A stretch of 64,000 bases of DNA from an uncultured Lachnospiraceae bacterium (GCA_902774915.1 CACYKH010000003.1:62001-126000), one strand, 5' to 3'. Numbered from the stretch's first letter, positions 25,712-36,316 are shown. Notes: a model not told the origin generated them from the sequence alone. Numbers and translations are program-made.

Positions 25712-28465
25712 CTATTTCTGAAATATAATTATCATAATCATTACTAATTCTAATTTTATATTTGTTATTACCTTTTTTAAATTAAAAACATATGTTTCTA
25801 TTGACTCATTACTATATTTTATTTTAAAGGAATAATTATCTACTTCTCTTCCTGCAAAAATATCAATAATAATATACTTTCCTTTATTGATATCATTATT
25901 CTTTTTACTAATTATATTATCATTGTTATCCCTATTAGCCCATAAATATGGAATTTCCCCCAAATAATGTTCATCATCCGAATATTTAATACAATTAAAT
26001 CGGTTTTTATCAGATATTTTATTATTTAGATCTATCCAACGTTCTTTTAAACACCAAATCTCATAGTTATCACTTAAATAAAGCGGCATATAATTATCAT
26101 AAATGTACTCTGACACCAAATAATATCTATCATCTTTTTTAACGCCATCCAAATCATCAACAAATACACTATATTTCGTTTTCATAACAACTAAAGGTAT
26201 TATATTTTTATTATTAGTTAACTGATTAATAATATCTTTTTGACCTGCTTCTCCATTTACCAATCCTGGACTCTGATTAACATATACAGGATTAGATTTA
26301 TTAACATAAGCAAAAAGATTAGTACAATTTGAATAATCAAAGAAAGTCTCTTGGTTATTAAGAGTAGACTCCAGTAATGTGTCTAATTCAATAATCATCT
26401 CATCAAATTCGTCATCATTGCAATCATCATTATCATACAATTCATCCCAAACAGAACACATATTTAAATGAATACAATCTAAAACATCTTTACTATAGTC
26501 ACCATGTATAACAAAAACAATTAAATATATACTCAACATAGTTAATATAATCTTACAATTTAACATTTCAATTTTATTCTTATTATATAAACAATTTGTA
26601 TTATTATTAAAAAGAGAGATTTTTAAATTCTTATTTGAAAAAATAATAACTGAACTCATCGTAATAAGCATAATATAGAAGCCAAAATTAATTATGCCAG
26701 CAACAAATTCTCGATCCTCATGTAATGTGTGTCTAACTATCGTTCTTGAACTATTAAGCAATTGACTCAAAAGTATAAATAATACAACAAGTCGAGTTGT
26801 TTTATTAACTCTTTTTTGACATACAAATACACATACAGTAATATAAAAAATTGTCGGATATAAAACGTAAAATTTTACTTTTTCAGAATTGGCCAAATCA
26901 ACTATTGCCCAATTCTGGTTAGACAATATAAGATTAAAAAATCTGTTCAACCATTCAAACAAATCCATTGGTTCGTTTTTTATAAGCATCCAAATAAATA
27001 AAAAAATTGATATGGTTAATAAAACTCCAACAATAAGAAAAGTTATCAAACACTTCCACCTTCGATGATATAGAAGATATAGAATCGAAATGAAAATAGC
27101 AGATAATCCAAATGCAAATCCCGTATCAAGCTGGATTAGGACACTCAATGCAGCTGCTCCCCAAAGAATTAAATGCTTTATTATATTAGTTTTGTTTTTC
27201 CAATAAATAAATACCAAAATCATAAATAAGCCAAACATAAAAACAGCGTCATTGGGCAAAGCAATAGATTCCGCAATAATACTACTAAAAGGACACAAAG
27301 CAGTAAAAGCAAAAGCAATGTATGCTTTTTTACCAACAACATAATATATTATACCAAATACACTAATAATCAATAATAGCAAATATAAATATGTATACGG
27401 GGTTTTCAATGCGTCATAGTAATCGTCAAAAATACGATAGTAAATAATTCCTAGAAAGGAATTAGAAAACATGTGAGCATCAAAATTATCTATCATAGGT
27501 ATTTTTCCATAATGAATATATTCTGATATACTAATCCCATGATTAGAGCTTTCATAAAAATTAATAGTATTATTGTTTCTAAGGGAACAAGAAAACGCCC
27601 AAGATATAATCATCCACAAATAAAACAATTTTGGGTCCTCTTTTTCACTATGCATTATTACAAATATAACAAATAGTAACGATAAAAAAAGCAAAACAAA
27701 AAACACAACGAATAATTCTCTAATATCAGCTTCATGACATTTTAACCAAAAAAAACTTTCAATCATTAAACACTGTAAAATAATTATCAGAATATTAATC
27801 CATCCAAAATAAAAAAACTTTGAATAATGTCTTTGATAAAACCTGACATATGCATAACCTATAACAAAAGACAAAAAATAAATAAGATATTTATTTATTA
27901 GAAAATCATAATTAAACAGAAAAAAATTATATAATACAACCCAAAAAGAATAAATAATAGAGAACAAAAAAACGCCTCTCGCAATCAAATTCTCTAAGTT
28001 TAAATCCTTTTGGAGTGAAGAAAAAACAATAGAAATTATAAGAATATTTATCACTAGATTATCATGATTCACAACACATAAAGCGTTGATATATAACAAA
28101 ACACAACATAATACAATAAGAATTATATTTTTATTGTACATTAATCTAGCAAGAAGCTTGTGAAATTTCTTTCCGAATTTATAAAATAACAATTCTATAA
28201 ATAATTTGAATTTATGATTGGATTTATATCCAAAAACAATAAAAAAAATGCCTAGGCAAACGAAGAAAAGAAAAAGCACATAGAATAATACAAGCTTGCT
28301 AACATCAATACCACGAACAGAAGAATAAGATATAACATGATTTGAAAAATTCGACATACAACAATACTTATTCTGATAAATAAACATTATCGCAAAACAA
28401 AAAGATAATGCAAACAAAATAACACCTATAAAACTGTATCGATTCCTTTTTATTTTTTCTATCAT
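25712..28465 (-). CDS. Large polytopic membrane protein, probable GT-C-type glycosyltransferase
   Basis: 917 residues from the ATG at 28465, which has GGAG ten bases upstream; a TTG 18 bases earlier is unsupported. Many hydrophobic segments fill residues 1 to about 640, with a loop containing YGKIPMIDNFDAHMFSNS that resembles the acidic first-loop motif of lipid-linked sugar-using GT-C enzymes. A soluble domain of about 250 residues follows, starting with a run rich in Asp and Asn (DELYDNDDCNDDEFDEM). No named family is recognised. Its position among GT2 and YfhO-like genes supports a role in glycan synthesis outside the membrane. Confidence 0.65.
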   Translation of the reverse strand: MIEKIKRNRYSFIGVILFALSFCFAIMFIYQNKYCCMSNFSNHVISYSSVRGIDVSKLVLFYVLFLFFVCLGIFFIVFGYKSNHKFKLFIELLFYKFGKKFHKLLARLMYNKNIILIVLCCVLLYINALCVVNHDNLVINILIISIVFSSLQKDLNLENLIARGVFLFSIIYSFWVVLYNFFLFNYDFLINKYLIYFLSFVIGYAYVRFYQRHYSKFFYFGWINILIIILQCLMIESFFWLKCHEADIRELFVVFFVLLFLSLLFVIFVIMHSEKEDPKLFYLWMIISWAFSCSLRNNNTINFYESSNHGISISEYIHYGKIPMIDNFDAHMFSNSFLGIIYYRIFDDYYDALKTPYTYLYLLLLIISVFGIIYYVVGKKAYIAFAFTALCPFSSIIAESIALPNDAVFMFGLFMILVFIYWKNKTNIIKHLILWGAAALSVLIQLDTGFAFGLSAIFISILYLLYHRRWKCLITFLIVGVLLTISIFLFIWMLIKNEPMDLFEWLNRFFNLILSNQNWAIVDLANSEKVKFYVLYPTIFYITVCVFVCQKRVNKTTRLVVLFILLSQLLNSSRTIVRHTLHEDREFVAGIINFGFYIMLITMSSVIIFSNKNLKISLFNNNTNCLYNKNKIEMLNCKIILTMLSIYLIVFVIHGDYSKDVLDCIHLNMCSVWDELYDNDDCNDDEFDEMIIELDTLLESTLNNQETFFDYSNCTNLFAYVNKSNPVYVNQSPGLVNGEAGQKDIINQLTNNKNIIPLVVMKTKYSVFVDDLDGVKKDDRYYLVSEYIYDNYMPLYLSDNYEIWCLKERWIDLNNKISDKNRFNCIKYSDDEHYLGEIPYLWANRDNNDNIISKKNNDINKGKYIIIDIFAGREVDNYSFKIKYSNESIETYVFNLKKVITNIKLELVMIMIIIFQK

Positions 28466-28535
28466 TTGATAACATCTCCACAATAAAAACTATCATCGAA
28501 AAAGCCTATTGACTAGCAATAATCATTAATAAATA

Positions 28536-29072
28536 CTAATTATTTTTTTTATAATTTGCGAATACTATATAATATAGAAAAGATAGTAACAATCCAAACA
28601 ACACTCCCAAAACTATACTCCTCATTATTACACCATAAATGATAAATCCAACAGTAAAACCAAATATAATAGATAATAAGCTATTATTATTTTTATAATC
28701 ACCTTTATTAATTATAAGTTTTTTAAAAGTTATCTCACTGTAATATGGAGAGTAATAAACCAAAAACTCTTTGACATTTTCATCAAAAATATTAATCAAA
28801 CTAGAAGAACTCTGAGATTCATTATAATACTCCTCTGATAATTCTAAAGTCGTAATATTATCTGCTTTTTTATATAATGTAAAAACATATAATCCAATAA
28901 TGCTATTATTAAAATAAGCAACAAATACATCTCCACCATTTTTTTTTGCCTCAAGAGATTCATTGATTATTAGATCAGGATCATGATTAAGTTCGCAAAG
29001 CTTATCCCTTAATTTATTATTATTCAATTGATTATAAGTTAAACAGTAAAACTTAAACCCGTCTTTTTTCAT
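28536..29072 (-). CDS. Hypothetical protein with C-terminal membrane hairpin
   Basis: 178 residues, family uncertain. The N-terminal 130 residues are soluble (KFYCLTYNQLNNNKLRDKL; later GGDVFVAYFNNSIIGLYVF, which faintly resembles an acetyltransferase-like beta strand pair). Two membrane segments follow at about 131-150 and 150-172. It overlaps the YfhO-like gene upstream by 20 bases, with GAGG before the ATG, so it is probably co-translated with it. It may be an accessory subunit of that enzyme. No function is proposed. Confidence 0.6.
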   Translation of the reverse strand: MKKDGFKFYCLTYNQLNNNKLRDKLCELNHDPDLIINESLEAKKNGGDVFVAYFNNSIIGLYVFTLYKKADNITTLELSEEYYNESQSSSSLINIFDENVKEFLVYYSPYYSEITFKKLIINKGDYKNNNSLLSIIFGFTVGFIIYGVIMRSIVLGVLFGLLLSFLYYIVFANYKKNN

Positions 29073-31605
29073 AAGACTGACCTCTTCTAAAGCAACTATA
29101 AAAACTACAACTAAAAAAAATAAACCAAGAAATAAAAGAGATTATACATCCCAAATAAAATCCTTTAGGGGTATATACCATATATAAATCATTTATGCCC
29201 TCATCAAGATTAACTCCAGTCAGGCCTCTCACTAATGGGAAAGATGCTACCGATTTACCATTACATTTTATTTTCCATCCCGAATCATAAGGTATACTTA
29301 ATAATAATGATTTACCATCTTCTATATTTATACGCCCCTTCAATTCCCCCTCTTTGAATTCTGAAATATTTATCTCACTAGATGATAACTCAGATAATAT
29401 CTCGTCACCCGCAATAGTATTGTATTCATATAAGTACCATAACACTGGTGTGTTCTTAGCAGTTTCAAAATAAATATCTACTTTATCGCCTTTAGCTAGA
29501 TAGTTTAAACATATAACTCCATTTACAATATCCCCCGAAGCATACATAGTGTCATTAATAGTTATATTGACCCCTTCAAAAGATGATGCCCCAATATAAA
29601 AATAAAACATTCCATCTTCTTTAATCACGTATTCCAACCCAAGATAAGCATTGCTATCGTCAATCTTTTCTATCTTTATTGAATTATCCTTATAACCATT
29701 TATAATATTACAATTTAAACTTGTCACTGACATATCCTTAGATAAATCAGAAAAGATAATACTATCGTTATCAGTAGCCAAGGCAGAAAACATATTACAA
29801 TTATTTCCAAAATCAAAATCAGGACTTGGCTCATAATTAATCAAATCATCATTAACAGCATAGCCATATGATAATATATCATCATTCTGGTGCATCAAAG
29901 GAACACCATTATCATCAGTATAATAAAAATACTTTATACCAAAAATCGAATCAACAAAATGTATAGATTCTTGATACTTTATTTGATTTGTTAAGCCTTT
30001 CAAACCAAAATCCATCATTGTATAAATAGAATCACCACTAATAGTAGAACAAAAAGAACTAACTCCATTAATACCAACAAAAGAGTTTCCATTAGTCAAA
30101 TCAGGATTTAATATCTCTGCTCTATAGTCATTTGTTTTCGAATGCTTCACATAATCATACAAAGAATAAGTATTTGTTATATCTCTAAAGATCATTACTT
30201 CTTTAAAAGAAAATAAAGCGCTCAATCCAATTTCAAATATAAAAAAGGCAGTTAAACCCTTTATGATATATCTCGATTTCTCTTTTATTTGACTAACAAG
30301 AAAAATACCGATGCAATATATAAGAATAAGCATAACATTTATTATTACTATTTTATCGGATGGATAATATCCATCAAAATCAACAAATATAAAGCATATT
30401 ATTGGATAAGAAACAGAAAATAGTCCAGCCAAATATAATCTTTTACGGCTTGTATTTTTAATTATTTCTATTGCGTCATAACCTATTATCAAAACCACAA
30501 AAACCAACATAAAAGAAAATCTATTTGGTAATAAAAACTGTTTATGAAAACCGTGCCATATAAAATTGAAAAAATATTCATTCATACTAATTACCAAAAG
30601 AAAAACAAGAATAAAACTTTTGATCTTTTTGTAGAATGATATTTTATCTGAAATAAAATAAATAATTATTAACAAAATTGTTAATACTCCAGAATAAATA
30701 TTAGCAAACCCATCATATCCAGTCCTATCAACTACAATAGGTTTTTCCATAAATAACGATTGTCTTAAAGTGTAAAAAACATTACCTATAAAACCGAAGG
30801 ATGGAAAACCATTTCCTGCTGTCATTGTCTTTTTTATTCCAAAATAAATTACAAAAAGAGAAAAAGCGGACATTCCAGCAGCTAAAATGGAACTCAAAAT
30901 AAATGTTAGACTGGTTCTAACAATACTTTGCTTCTCTTTTGTTATGTTTATGAGGAAATAAATCACAAGAAAAATGCACACCATAAATGCTATATAGAAA
31001 TTTAAATATATAGTAAGGAATAGTGAAAAAATATAAAGAATAGGATTTTTTCCTTTTATTACATTATCTACACCTAATATCACAATAGGAAATAAAACTA
31101 CATCATCCAACCACATAATATTCCAAAAATAGCCACACATAAATCCACTAAGAGCATAGGCTATTGAAAAAGCAATAATAAAGCCAAAGCTATGTGGTCT
31201 ATCAGATTTATTGAGATAATAAGAAAAAGACGCTGCGGAAAGGGATAATTTAATTATAATGAGTACACTTAGGAAACTGGTCAACTCAGTTTTGGGTATA
31301 AATATAATCAAAAAATTTAATGGACTTGCCAAATAATAGAAATATAGAAGTAAAAAATTAGTTCCAATCCCCACCTTCCAAGAATAAGAAAAATTATGAA
31401 CAGAAAAAATATCCCCATTTAATAATTTGTCTCTCAACAAACTATAAAAAGGGAGATATTGATCAAAACTATCGCCAACTAGTATAGTATTATTTCCAAA
31501 AGGCTCAATCTTATTAATAATATAAATAATACATAGAATAATTGAGACTAACAAAAATGATACTATAGATATATGTTTTTTTGATAAATCAATATATTTC
31601 TTCAT
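29053..31605 (-). CDS. YfhO family membrane protein (predicted GT-C glycosyltransferase)
   Basis: 850 residues. About twelve membrane segments lie in the first 440 residues. The first extracytoplasmic loop has PFGNNTILVGDSFDQY at residues 35-50, with the Asp pair typical of YfhO. The C-terminal soluble domain ends with SIPYDSGWKIKCNGKSV and YTPKGFYLG, then a final membrane helix. In Bacillus subtilis, YfhO works with CsbB and a flippase to add GlcNAc to lipoteichoic acid. By analogy this enzyme may use a polyprenyl-phosphate sugar made by a GT2 enzyme in the cluster. AAGGA sits before the ATG. Confidence 0.88.
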   Translation of the reverse strand: MKKYIDLSKKHISIVSFLLVSIILCIIYIINKIEPFGNNTILVGDSFDQYLPFYSLLRDKLLNGDIFSVHNFSYSWKVGIGTNFLLLYFYYLASPLNFLIIFIPKTELTSFLSVLIIIKLSLSAASFSYYLNKSDRPHSFGFIIAFSIAYALSGFMCGYFWNIMWLDDVVLFPIVILGVDNVIKGKNPILYIFSLFLTIYLNFYIAFMVCIFLVIYFLINITKEKQSIVRTSLTFILSSILAAGMSAFSLFVIYFGIKKTMTAGNGFPSFGFIGNVFYTLRQSLFMEKPIVVDRTGYDGFANIYSGVLTILLIIIYFISDKISFYKKIKSFILVFLLVISMNEYFFNFIWHGFHKQFLLPNRFSFMLVFVVLIIGYDAIEIIKNTSRKRLYLAGLFSVSYPIICFIFVDFDGYYPSDKIVIINVMLILIYCIGIFLVSQIKEKSRYIIKGLTAFFIFEIGLSALFSFKEVMIFRDITNTYSLYDYVKHSKTNDYRAEILNPDLTNGNSFVGINGVSSFCSTISGDSIYTMMDFGLKGLTNQIKYQESIHFVDSIFGIKYFYYTDDNGVPLMHQNDDILSYGYAVNDDLINYEPSPDFDFGNNCNMFSALATDNDSIIFSDLSKDMSVTSLNCNIINGYKDNSIKIEKIDDSNAYLGLEYVIKEDGMFYFYIGASSFEGVNITINDTMYASGDIVNGVICLNYLAKGDKVDIYFETAKNTPVLWYLYEYNTIAGDEILSELSSSEINISEFKEGELKGRINIEDGKSLLLSIPYDSGWKIKCNGKSVASFPLVRGLTGVNLDEGINDLYMVYTPKGFYLGCIISFISWFIFFSCSFYSCFRRGQSYEKRRV

Positions 31606-31617
31606 TCCTTATCCTTA

Positions 31618-31803
31618 TTACGATTCCGCTTCTTTCGTAAAATATCTAACACCATCAATAATCCCTACTACAGCAGGAATACCTGTCCATGAGAAAAGCA
31701 AAAACAAAAGTCCAATTTTCCATTCACCTAAATAAAACCTATGAATTCCTAATGCTCCTAAAACAATGGCCAAAACACCTGCAATTGTATAATTTTTTTT
31801 CAT
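31618..31803 (-). CDS. TM2 domain protein
   Basis: 61 residues from the ATG at 31803, with GAGG five bases upstream; a GTG two codons earlier is possible. Two membrane segments flank a short turn, with the TM2 motif GALGIHRFYLGEWKIGLL at the first helix end. TM2 proteins are small and common in bacteria, with no defined function. It is inserted between the YfhO-like gene and rfbC, 12 bases from the former. Confidence 0.85.
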   Translation of the reverse strand: MKKNYTIAGVLAIVLGALGIHRFYLGEWKIGLLFLLFSWTGIPAVVGIIDGVRYFTKEAES

Positions 31804-31824
31804 ATTCACCTCAAAAAAACATAT

Positions 31825-32391
31825 TTAAAACGTCAGTCCTTTAAATTTATTGGAAAATTCTTCAAATGACATCAATGACTGATCTCGTTCCGACACAATA
31901 GGATTTACAGTATCCCAATTGATATTAATATCTTTATCAAATAAATCTATACCAGAGTCAGATCCTAAATCATATTTTCCTATACATTTATATGACATTA
32001 TTGCATAATCCGATAAAACTTCAAAACCATGTGCAAATCCTTTAGGAACCCATAATCTCTTATGATTATTGTCAGATAAAATCACATCAATATGCCGTCC
32101 ATATGTTGGAGATCCTAATCTAAGATCCACAACCACATCATGCACAACGCCAACAATAGTACTAACAATCTTTATTTGAGGATTTTTTGTTTGAAAATGA
32201 AGACCTCTTATTACACCCTTTTTCGAGTAGGATTGAAAATTTTCATACAATTCGTTTTCTAATCCTAGTTCTCTAAATACATCTTTTTCAAAATCTTTAA
32301 GGAAATATCCACGTTCATCTTCTCTATAAAACGGTGTTATAATTACGACATCCTCTATTTCTGTTTTTTTTATTTCAAAATTCATTTCCAT
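31825..32391 (-). CDS. rfbC: dTDP-4-dehydrorhamnose 3,5-epimerase-like protein
   Basis: 188 residues, normal for RmlC. The cupin fold shows GVIRGLHFQ with catalytic His65, the VVVDLRLGSPTYG strand, and WVPKGFAHGF at 115-123. The enzyme epimerises C3 and C5 of a dTDP-4-keto-6-deoxysugar. No rmlA, rmlB or rmlD lies in the window, so precursors must come from elsewhere, or the enzyme may act on another 4-keto sugar. The start overlaps the upstream SDR gene by 17 bases and lacks a clear ribosome site, which suggests coupling. Confidence 0.88.
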   Translation of the reverse strand: MEMNFEIKKTEIEDVVIITPFYREDERGYFLKDFEKDVFRELGLENELYENFQSYSKKGVIRGLHFQTKNPQIKIVSTIVGVVHDVVVDLRLGSPTYGRHIDVILSDNNHKRLWVPKGFAHGFEVLSDYAIMSYKCIGKYDLGSDSGIDLFDKDININWDTVNPIVSERDQSLMSFEEFSNKFKGLTF

Positions 32392-33286
32392 ATTCTTTTA
32401 ACCAGTCCCTTGTTAAGATAATACCTTCTTCAAAACTTACTTTAGGAATAAATCCCAATTCATAAATACCGCCGATATTAACAGACTTGTAATAGTCATC
32501 ATTAATGAAATTCTTTATCATCCCAAATTTTAATTCTGAACTACTATTGCATAAATTATACATTTTAATTATAAATTCTTTTAATTTTAGGAGTTTCTGG
32601 TTTCCAATATAATATCGCGTATTATTAATTCCTTTTTCTCCAACCAAAGAAATAGCTCGAACTGCATCTGATATATAAATAAAATCATATAATTGTTCAC
32701 AACTTGACAAATCTATAGCCTCATTATGAATCATTTTTCGAATCATAACATTAATAAATCGCGCTGATATTTCACCAACACCATATATGTTAGAAATAAC
32801 TGCACTTACATATTCTATTCCAAGTGCATTGGAGATAGCTTGAGCCTCATAATCAGCGGCAAACTTAGAAATATTATATATATAACTCTCAGGTGGTACA
32901 AAGTTTTTTTCATAATTATCAATGCATTCATATTCCATTATGCTACCTGCATTAATAAACTTCTCGCATCTATATTTCTGGGCCAAAAAAACTGCATCAC
33001 AAGTATACTTAACATTATCATTTTGTATTTTTACATCTTTACGACTTGGGCCAGATGTTCCATTCCACGCAAAGTGATAAAACAAATCATACTCTTCTAA
33101 AGGTAGGCGCATAGAACTATACTGATTCATATCTGCAACAACTATAGTTATTTTATCAACTAAATCAGCTTCCACTTTAGATTTATCTCTAACTATTACG
33201 GTCACATTATGATCAGTATTATCAACATAATATCTAGTGAGATTCCTCCCCACAAACCCAGTAGCACCAGTAATAAGAATATTCAT
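32375..33286 (-). CDS. NAD(P)-dependent epimerase/dehydratase (extended SDR)
   Basis: 303 residues. GATGFVG at residues 7-13 binds the cofactor, and the active site has Y137-N-I-S-K141 (a normal YxxxK) with an upstream INAGSIMEY Ser. The protein pairs with the RmlC-like gene it overlaps by 17 bases. Together they resemble epimerase-reductase pairs that convert NDP-4-keto-6-deoxysugars to final deoxysugars. It also overlaps the preceding GT2 gene by 4 bases. The exact product is unknown. Confidence 0.85.
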   Translation of the reverse strand: MNILITGATGFVGRNLTRYYVDNTDHNVTVIVRDKSKVEADLVDKITIVVADMNQYSSMRLPLEEYDLFYHFAWNGTSGPSRKDVKIQNDNVKYTCDAVFLAQKYRCEKFINAGSIMEYECIDNYEKNFVPPESYIYNISKFAADYEAQAISNALGIEYVSAVISNIYGVGEISARFINVMIRKMIHNEAIDLSSCEQLYDFIYISDAVRAISLVGEKGINNTRYYIGNQKLLKLKEFIIKMYNLCNSSSELKFGMIKNFINDDYYKSVNIGGIYELGFIPKVSFEEGIILTRDWLKEYGNEF

Positions 33287-34119
33287 CCTTTAATCAAACC
33301 TTTCGAAACCATCTTCATAAAACAAAACCTAGCCATACTTCTAATCAACACATTAAATCTATGAAACAAATAATCTAGAATATTTAAATCTAAATTCGTA
33401 TGTCTTCTCACAGATTCAACAAATGTCTTATCATTTTTTAAAATATTAATTATTCCTATTTTACTTGTCTCATTATTGGACGCTACGCGATAACAATACA
33501 ATTCTTCATCTATATAAGAAACAAGCCCCGTTTCAGAAATACGAATCCAATAATCCCAGTCTGTCGCATAAATGACATCTTTAGAAAACATACCAACTCG
33601 ATCTATAGCGTTTGATCTGACTAAAACATTTGATGGTTCGCCATACAGATTACGACGTCTAAACGATTTTTTTGCATAATCCGTTCCACTAAAGACACAA
33701 TTTCTCGAAAAGAAATGTCTTGAATATAGTTTATTATTCTTTTCATCAATAATTTTAGCTGCGCCAAATGATAATACTATATTTTTGTTTTTAATTAATG
33801 GAATCAATTTCTTTTCGATACAATTCTGATCAATAATATCATCCGCACATAGAATAATAAAAAACTCACCACTTACATATTCTAAACACTTATTCCAATT
33901 ACCAACCATCCCCAAATTCTCATCATTAGTAAATAGCTTTATTCTGGAATCATTAATACTATTCACTATAGAAACTGTATTATCAGACGAACAATTATCT
34001 ACAACTATAATTTCAATGTTGCTGTATGTTTGATTAATTATCGACTCAATTGTTTCTTCAATTGTTTTTTCACCATTGTATACAGGTATACAAACAGAAA
34101 CTAAACCCTTTATTTTCAT
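33283..34119 (-). CDS. GT2 family glycosyltransferase
   Basis: 278 residues. A canonical GT-A start (LVSVCIPVYNGEKTIEETIE) is followed by VVDNCSSDNT and the acidic pair D93-D94 in ILCADD. There is no membrane segment except weak amphipathic stretches at the C-terminus, so it is cytoplasmic or peripheral. It transfers a sugar from a nucleotide donor to a growing glycan. Its stop overlaps the SDR start by 4 bases and it starts 15 bases after the CsbB-like gene. Confidence 0.88.
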   Translation of the reverse strand: MKIKGLVSVCIPVYNGEKTIEETIESIINQTYSNIEIIVVDNCSSDNTVSIVNSINDSRIKLFTNDENLGMVGNWNKCLEYVSGEFFIILCADDIIDQNCIEKKLIPLIKNKNIVLSFGAAKIIDEKNNKLYSRHFFSRNCVFSGTDYAKKSFRRRNLYGEPSNVLVRSNAIDRVGMFSKDVIYATDWDYWIRISETGLVSYIDEELYCYRVASNNETSKIGIINILKNDKTFVESVRRHTNLDLNILDYLFHRFNVLIRSMARFCFMKMVSKGLIKG

Positions 34120-34134
34120 TTATACCTCATAAAA

Positions 34135-35088
34135 CTAATCATTCCATGTCTTTGACTCAATTATATATCTAGGTCGATGTTTTGTTTCCATATATATTTT
34201 TCCAACATACTCTCCAATAATACCAATACCAAGCAAATTTAAACCACCTATAATGCTGACCAGACAAACAATTGACGCCCAACCTGATACTATAGTATAT
34301 CCGAGTAAAACTCTAACTATAACCCAAATTGCACCAATGAAGCCTAATAAACTGAATAAAATACCTACAAAAGATATTATCCTAATAGGTTTTATGGAAA
34401 GACTAGTTATACCATCTATAGCTAACGCCAACATTTTAGATATAGGATAGTGACTTTTTCCAGCAATCCTTTCTTCCCTCTTATAATAAACAGAGGTACT
34501 TTTAAATCCGACAAGAGGAATCATACCTCTAAGATATAAATTTACTTCATGAAAGGATTCAAAAGCCTTTAATACCTTGGAACTAATCAATCTATAGTCT
34601 GCATGATTATACACCACTTCTACACCCATGCTGTTTAATAATCTATAATATGTCTGAGCTGTGGTTCTTTTTAAAAAAGAATCAGATTTTCTGTCTGAAC
34701 GAACTCCATAAACCACCTCGTATCCATCAAGATACTTTTCTATCATCTGATCCATGGCATTAATATCATCTTGTCCATCACAATCTATCGAAATAGTAAT
34801 ATCACACAAATTCATAGTTTCCATCAAACCTGCAAGTACAGAACTCTGATGTCCTCTATTTCTGCTTTGTAATAATCCTTCAATATATTTATTGCTAGAA
34901 TTATCTTTTATTATAGACCAAGTTAAATCAGTAGAACCATCATCTACAAAAACAATCCTACTCTCATCAGAAACCATATTATCAGTAATTAAACTATTAA
35001 GTTTTTCAAGAAACATAGGGATAGTTTTAGGCAAAACTTCTTCCTCATTAAAACACGGAACAATAATATAAAGTACTGGTTTATTCAT
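34135..35088 (-). CDS. GtrB/CsbB-type GT2 glycosyltransferase
   Basis: 317 residues. The GT-A domain begins LYIIVPCFNEEEVLPKT, with FVDDGSTD at 48-54 and the metal motif D102-C-D104 in SIDCDGQDD, and a DYRLIS block at about 161. Two C-terminal membrane segments lie near 237-262 and 271-297, with the conserved GIIGEYVGKIY after them. Such enzymes attach a sugar to undecaprenyl phosphate. CsbB is the B. subtilis partner of YfhO, which matches the YfhO-like neighbours. It overlaps the preceding GT87-like gene by 8 bases. Confidence 0.92.
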   Translation of the reverse strand: MNKPVLYIIVPCFNEEEVLPKTIPMFLEKLNSLITDNMVSDESRIVFVDDGSTDLTWSIIKDNSSNKYIEGLLQSRNRGHQSSVLAGLMETMNLCDITISIDCDGQDDINAMDQMIEKYLDGYEVVYGVRSDRKSDSFLKRTTAQTYYRLLNSMGVEVVYNHADYRLISSKVLKAFESFHEVNLYLRGMIPLVGFKSTSVYYKREERIAGKSHYPISKMLALAIDGITSLSIKPIRIISFVGILFSLLGFIGAIWVIVRVLLGYTIVSGWASIVCLVSIIGGLNLLGIGIIGEYVGKIYMETKHRPRYIIESKTWND

Positions 35089-36316
35089 TTGTTTTTTTAC
35101 CTTTTAAATATTCATATATTTCATTAATGATTATAACAAATGGAATAATAAAAATCGAAATACTTTCTAAAAAGACTGTAGCTGTAACAGGATATACCCC
35201 CTCAATAACTGAAAGAAACGAAATGGGAACTAATGAAACAAAAACAAACATCATAGCAAATAGTACCATATATAGATAATCAATATTACTGAATGATTCC
35301 TTATTTAAAAACTGTATTAAAGGAATAACCATAAAAATTACAGTATATTGAAAGCTAAACCCCGGCAATCCAATCATAATACAACAAAGAAGAGCGCTCA
35401 CTTTCCATTTTTCTCTTACAAAAAATGTGGAAACAAAAATAATAAATGAAATAACAAATGCAATAATACTACCAATATGAAAAAATGACTCATCTAATCC
35501 ACCATTAATAAGAGCAAGGATCATTGAGACAGTATTTGAATAGTTTACTTTATATCCCAATCCTTGAAGCATACTAATAGTATTTTGTGCACCAGTTGCA
35601 AGTGCCGAAATCATTATTGAAATCTTATCAAATCCACCCATAATTCCAAAAGGAAGAATGAAAATAAACAAACCATAAATAGCACACTTTAAAGCATCTT
35701 TATACCTTTTCTCTTTTAATAATAATAAGCCAAAAATCGCAGGATAGATTTTTATTGAAAACGCCAATCCCAAACATATATAACTAAATTCTCTTACTTT
35801 TTTTCTCTCATCATCCTTATATAACAAAAATAATAGTAAAAATATTAACGCCCAAATTATAATATTAGCACGCTCATACAAATGCAAAAAAGGTGCTGAT
35901 AAAAAAATGCTAAAAATGATATATTTCTTATAAACACTTTTTTTTATCAACTTATCTAATAAGAAATATAGAACAATTGAGGTGATAACAGTATATACAG
36001 AAAGAACAAATAACCCCTCTTGACTGCTTCTAACAAAATATGCATTTTCAAAATACTCAGATGGAATCATTAATGACACCATCCAATAAAACAAATAACA
36101 AATTGGAGGATATATCATATCAATCCTTGTATATGGATTTCTAGCATACGAAACAAAAACCGGATTAAAAAAATCCATAAAAGAATCATTAACATCTACA
36201 AATAAAAAATCACGTAAAGATTTACCATAACTAATCATTGCAATCAAAAAAGATGTTGCACAAAAAAGATACAAAATAATAATAAATAGTTTTCTAATTT
36301 CTTTATTGTTATCCAT
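35081..36316 (-). CDS. Polytopic GT87-like (DUF2029) mannosyltransferase family protein
   Basis: 411 residues with about ten membrane segments. The first loop has VNDSFMDFFNPVF with an acidic residue in the catalytic position of GT-C enzymes, YPPICYLFYW follows at about 68-77, and the pattern LGLAFSIKIYPAIFGLLLLK is the most telling GT87 feature. These enzymes use polyprenyl-phosphate sugars outside the membrane. It is the first gene of the minus-strand glycan operon and is divergent from the plus-strand YfhO-like genes across a 92-base gap. Confidence 0.8.
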   Translation of the reverse strand: MDNNKEIRKLFIIILYLFCATSFLIAMISYGKSLRDFLFVDVNDSFMDFFNPVFVSYARNPYTRIDMIYPPICYLFYWMVSLMIPSEYFENAYFVRSSQEGLFVLSVYTVITSIVLYFLLDKLIKKSVYKKYIIFSIFLSAPFLHLYERANIIIWALIFLLLFLLYKDDERKKVREFSYICLGLAFSIKIYPAIFGLLLLKEKRYKDALKCAIYGLFIFILPFGIMGGFDKISIMISALATGAQNTISMLQGLGYKVNYSNTVSMILALINGGLDESFFHIGSIIAFVISFIIFVSTFFVREKWKVSALLCCIMIGLPGFSFQYTVIFMVIPLIQFLNKESFSNIDYLYMVLFAMMFVFVSLVPISFLSVIEGVYPVTATVFLESISIFIIPFVIIINEIYEYLKGKKTNE

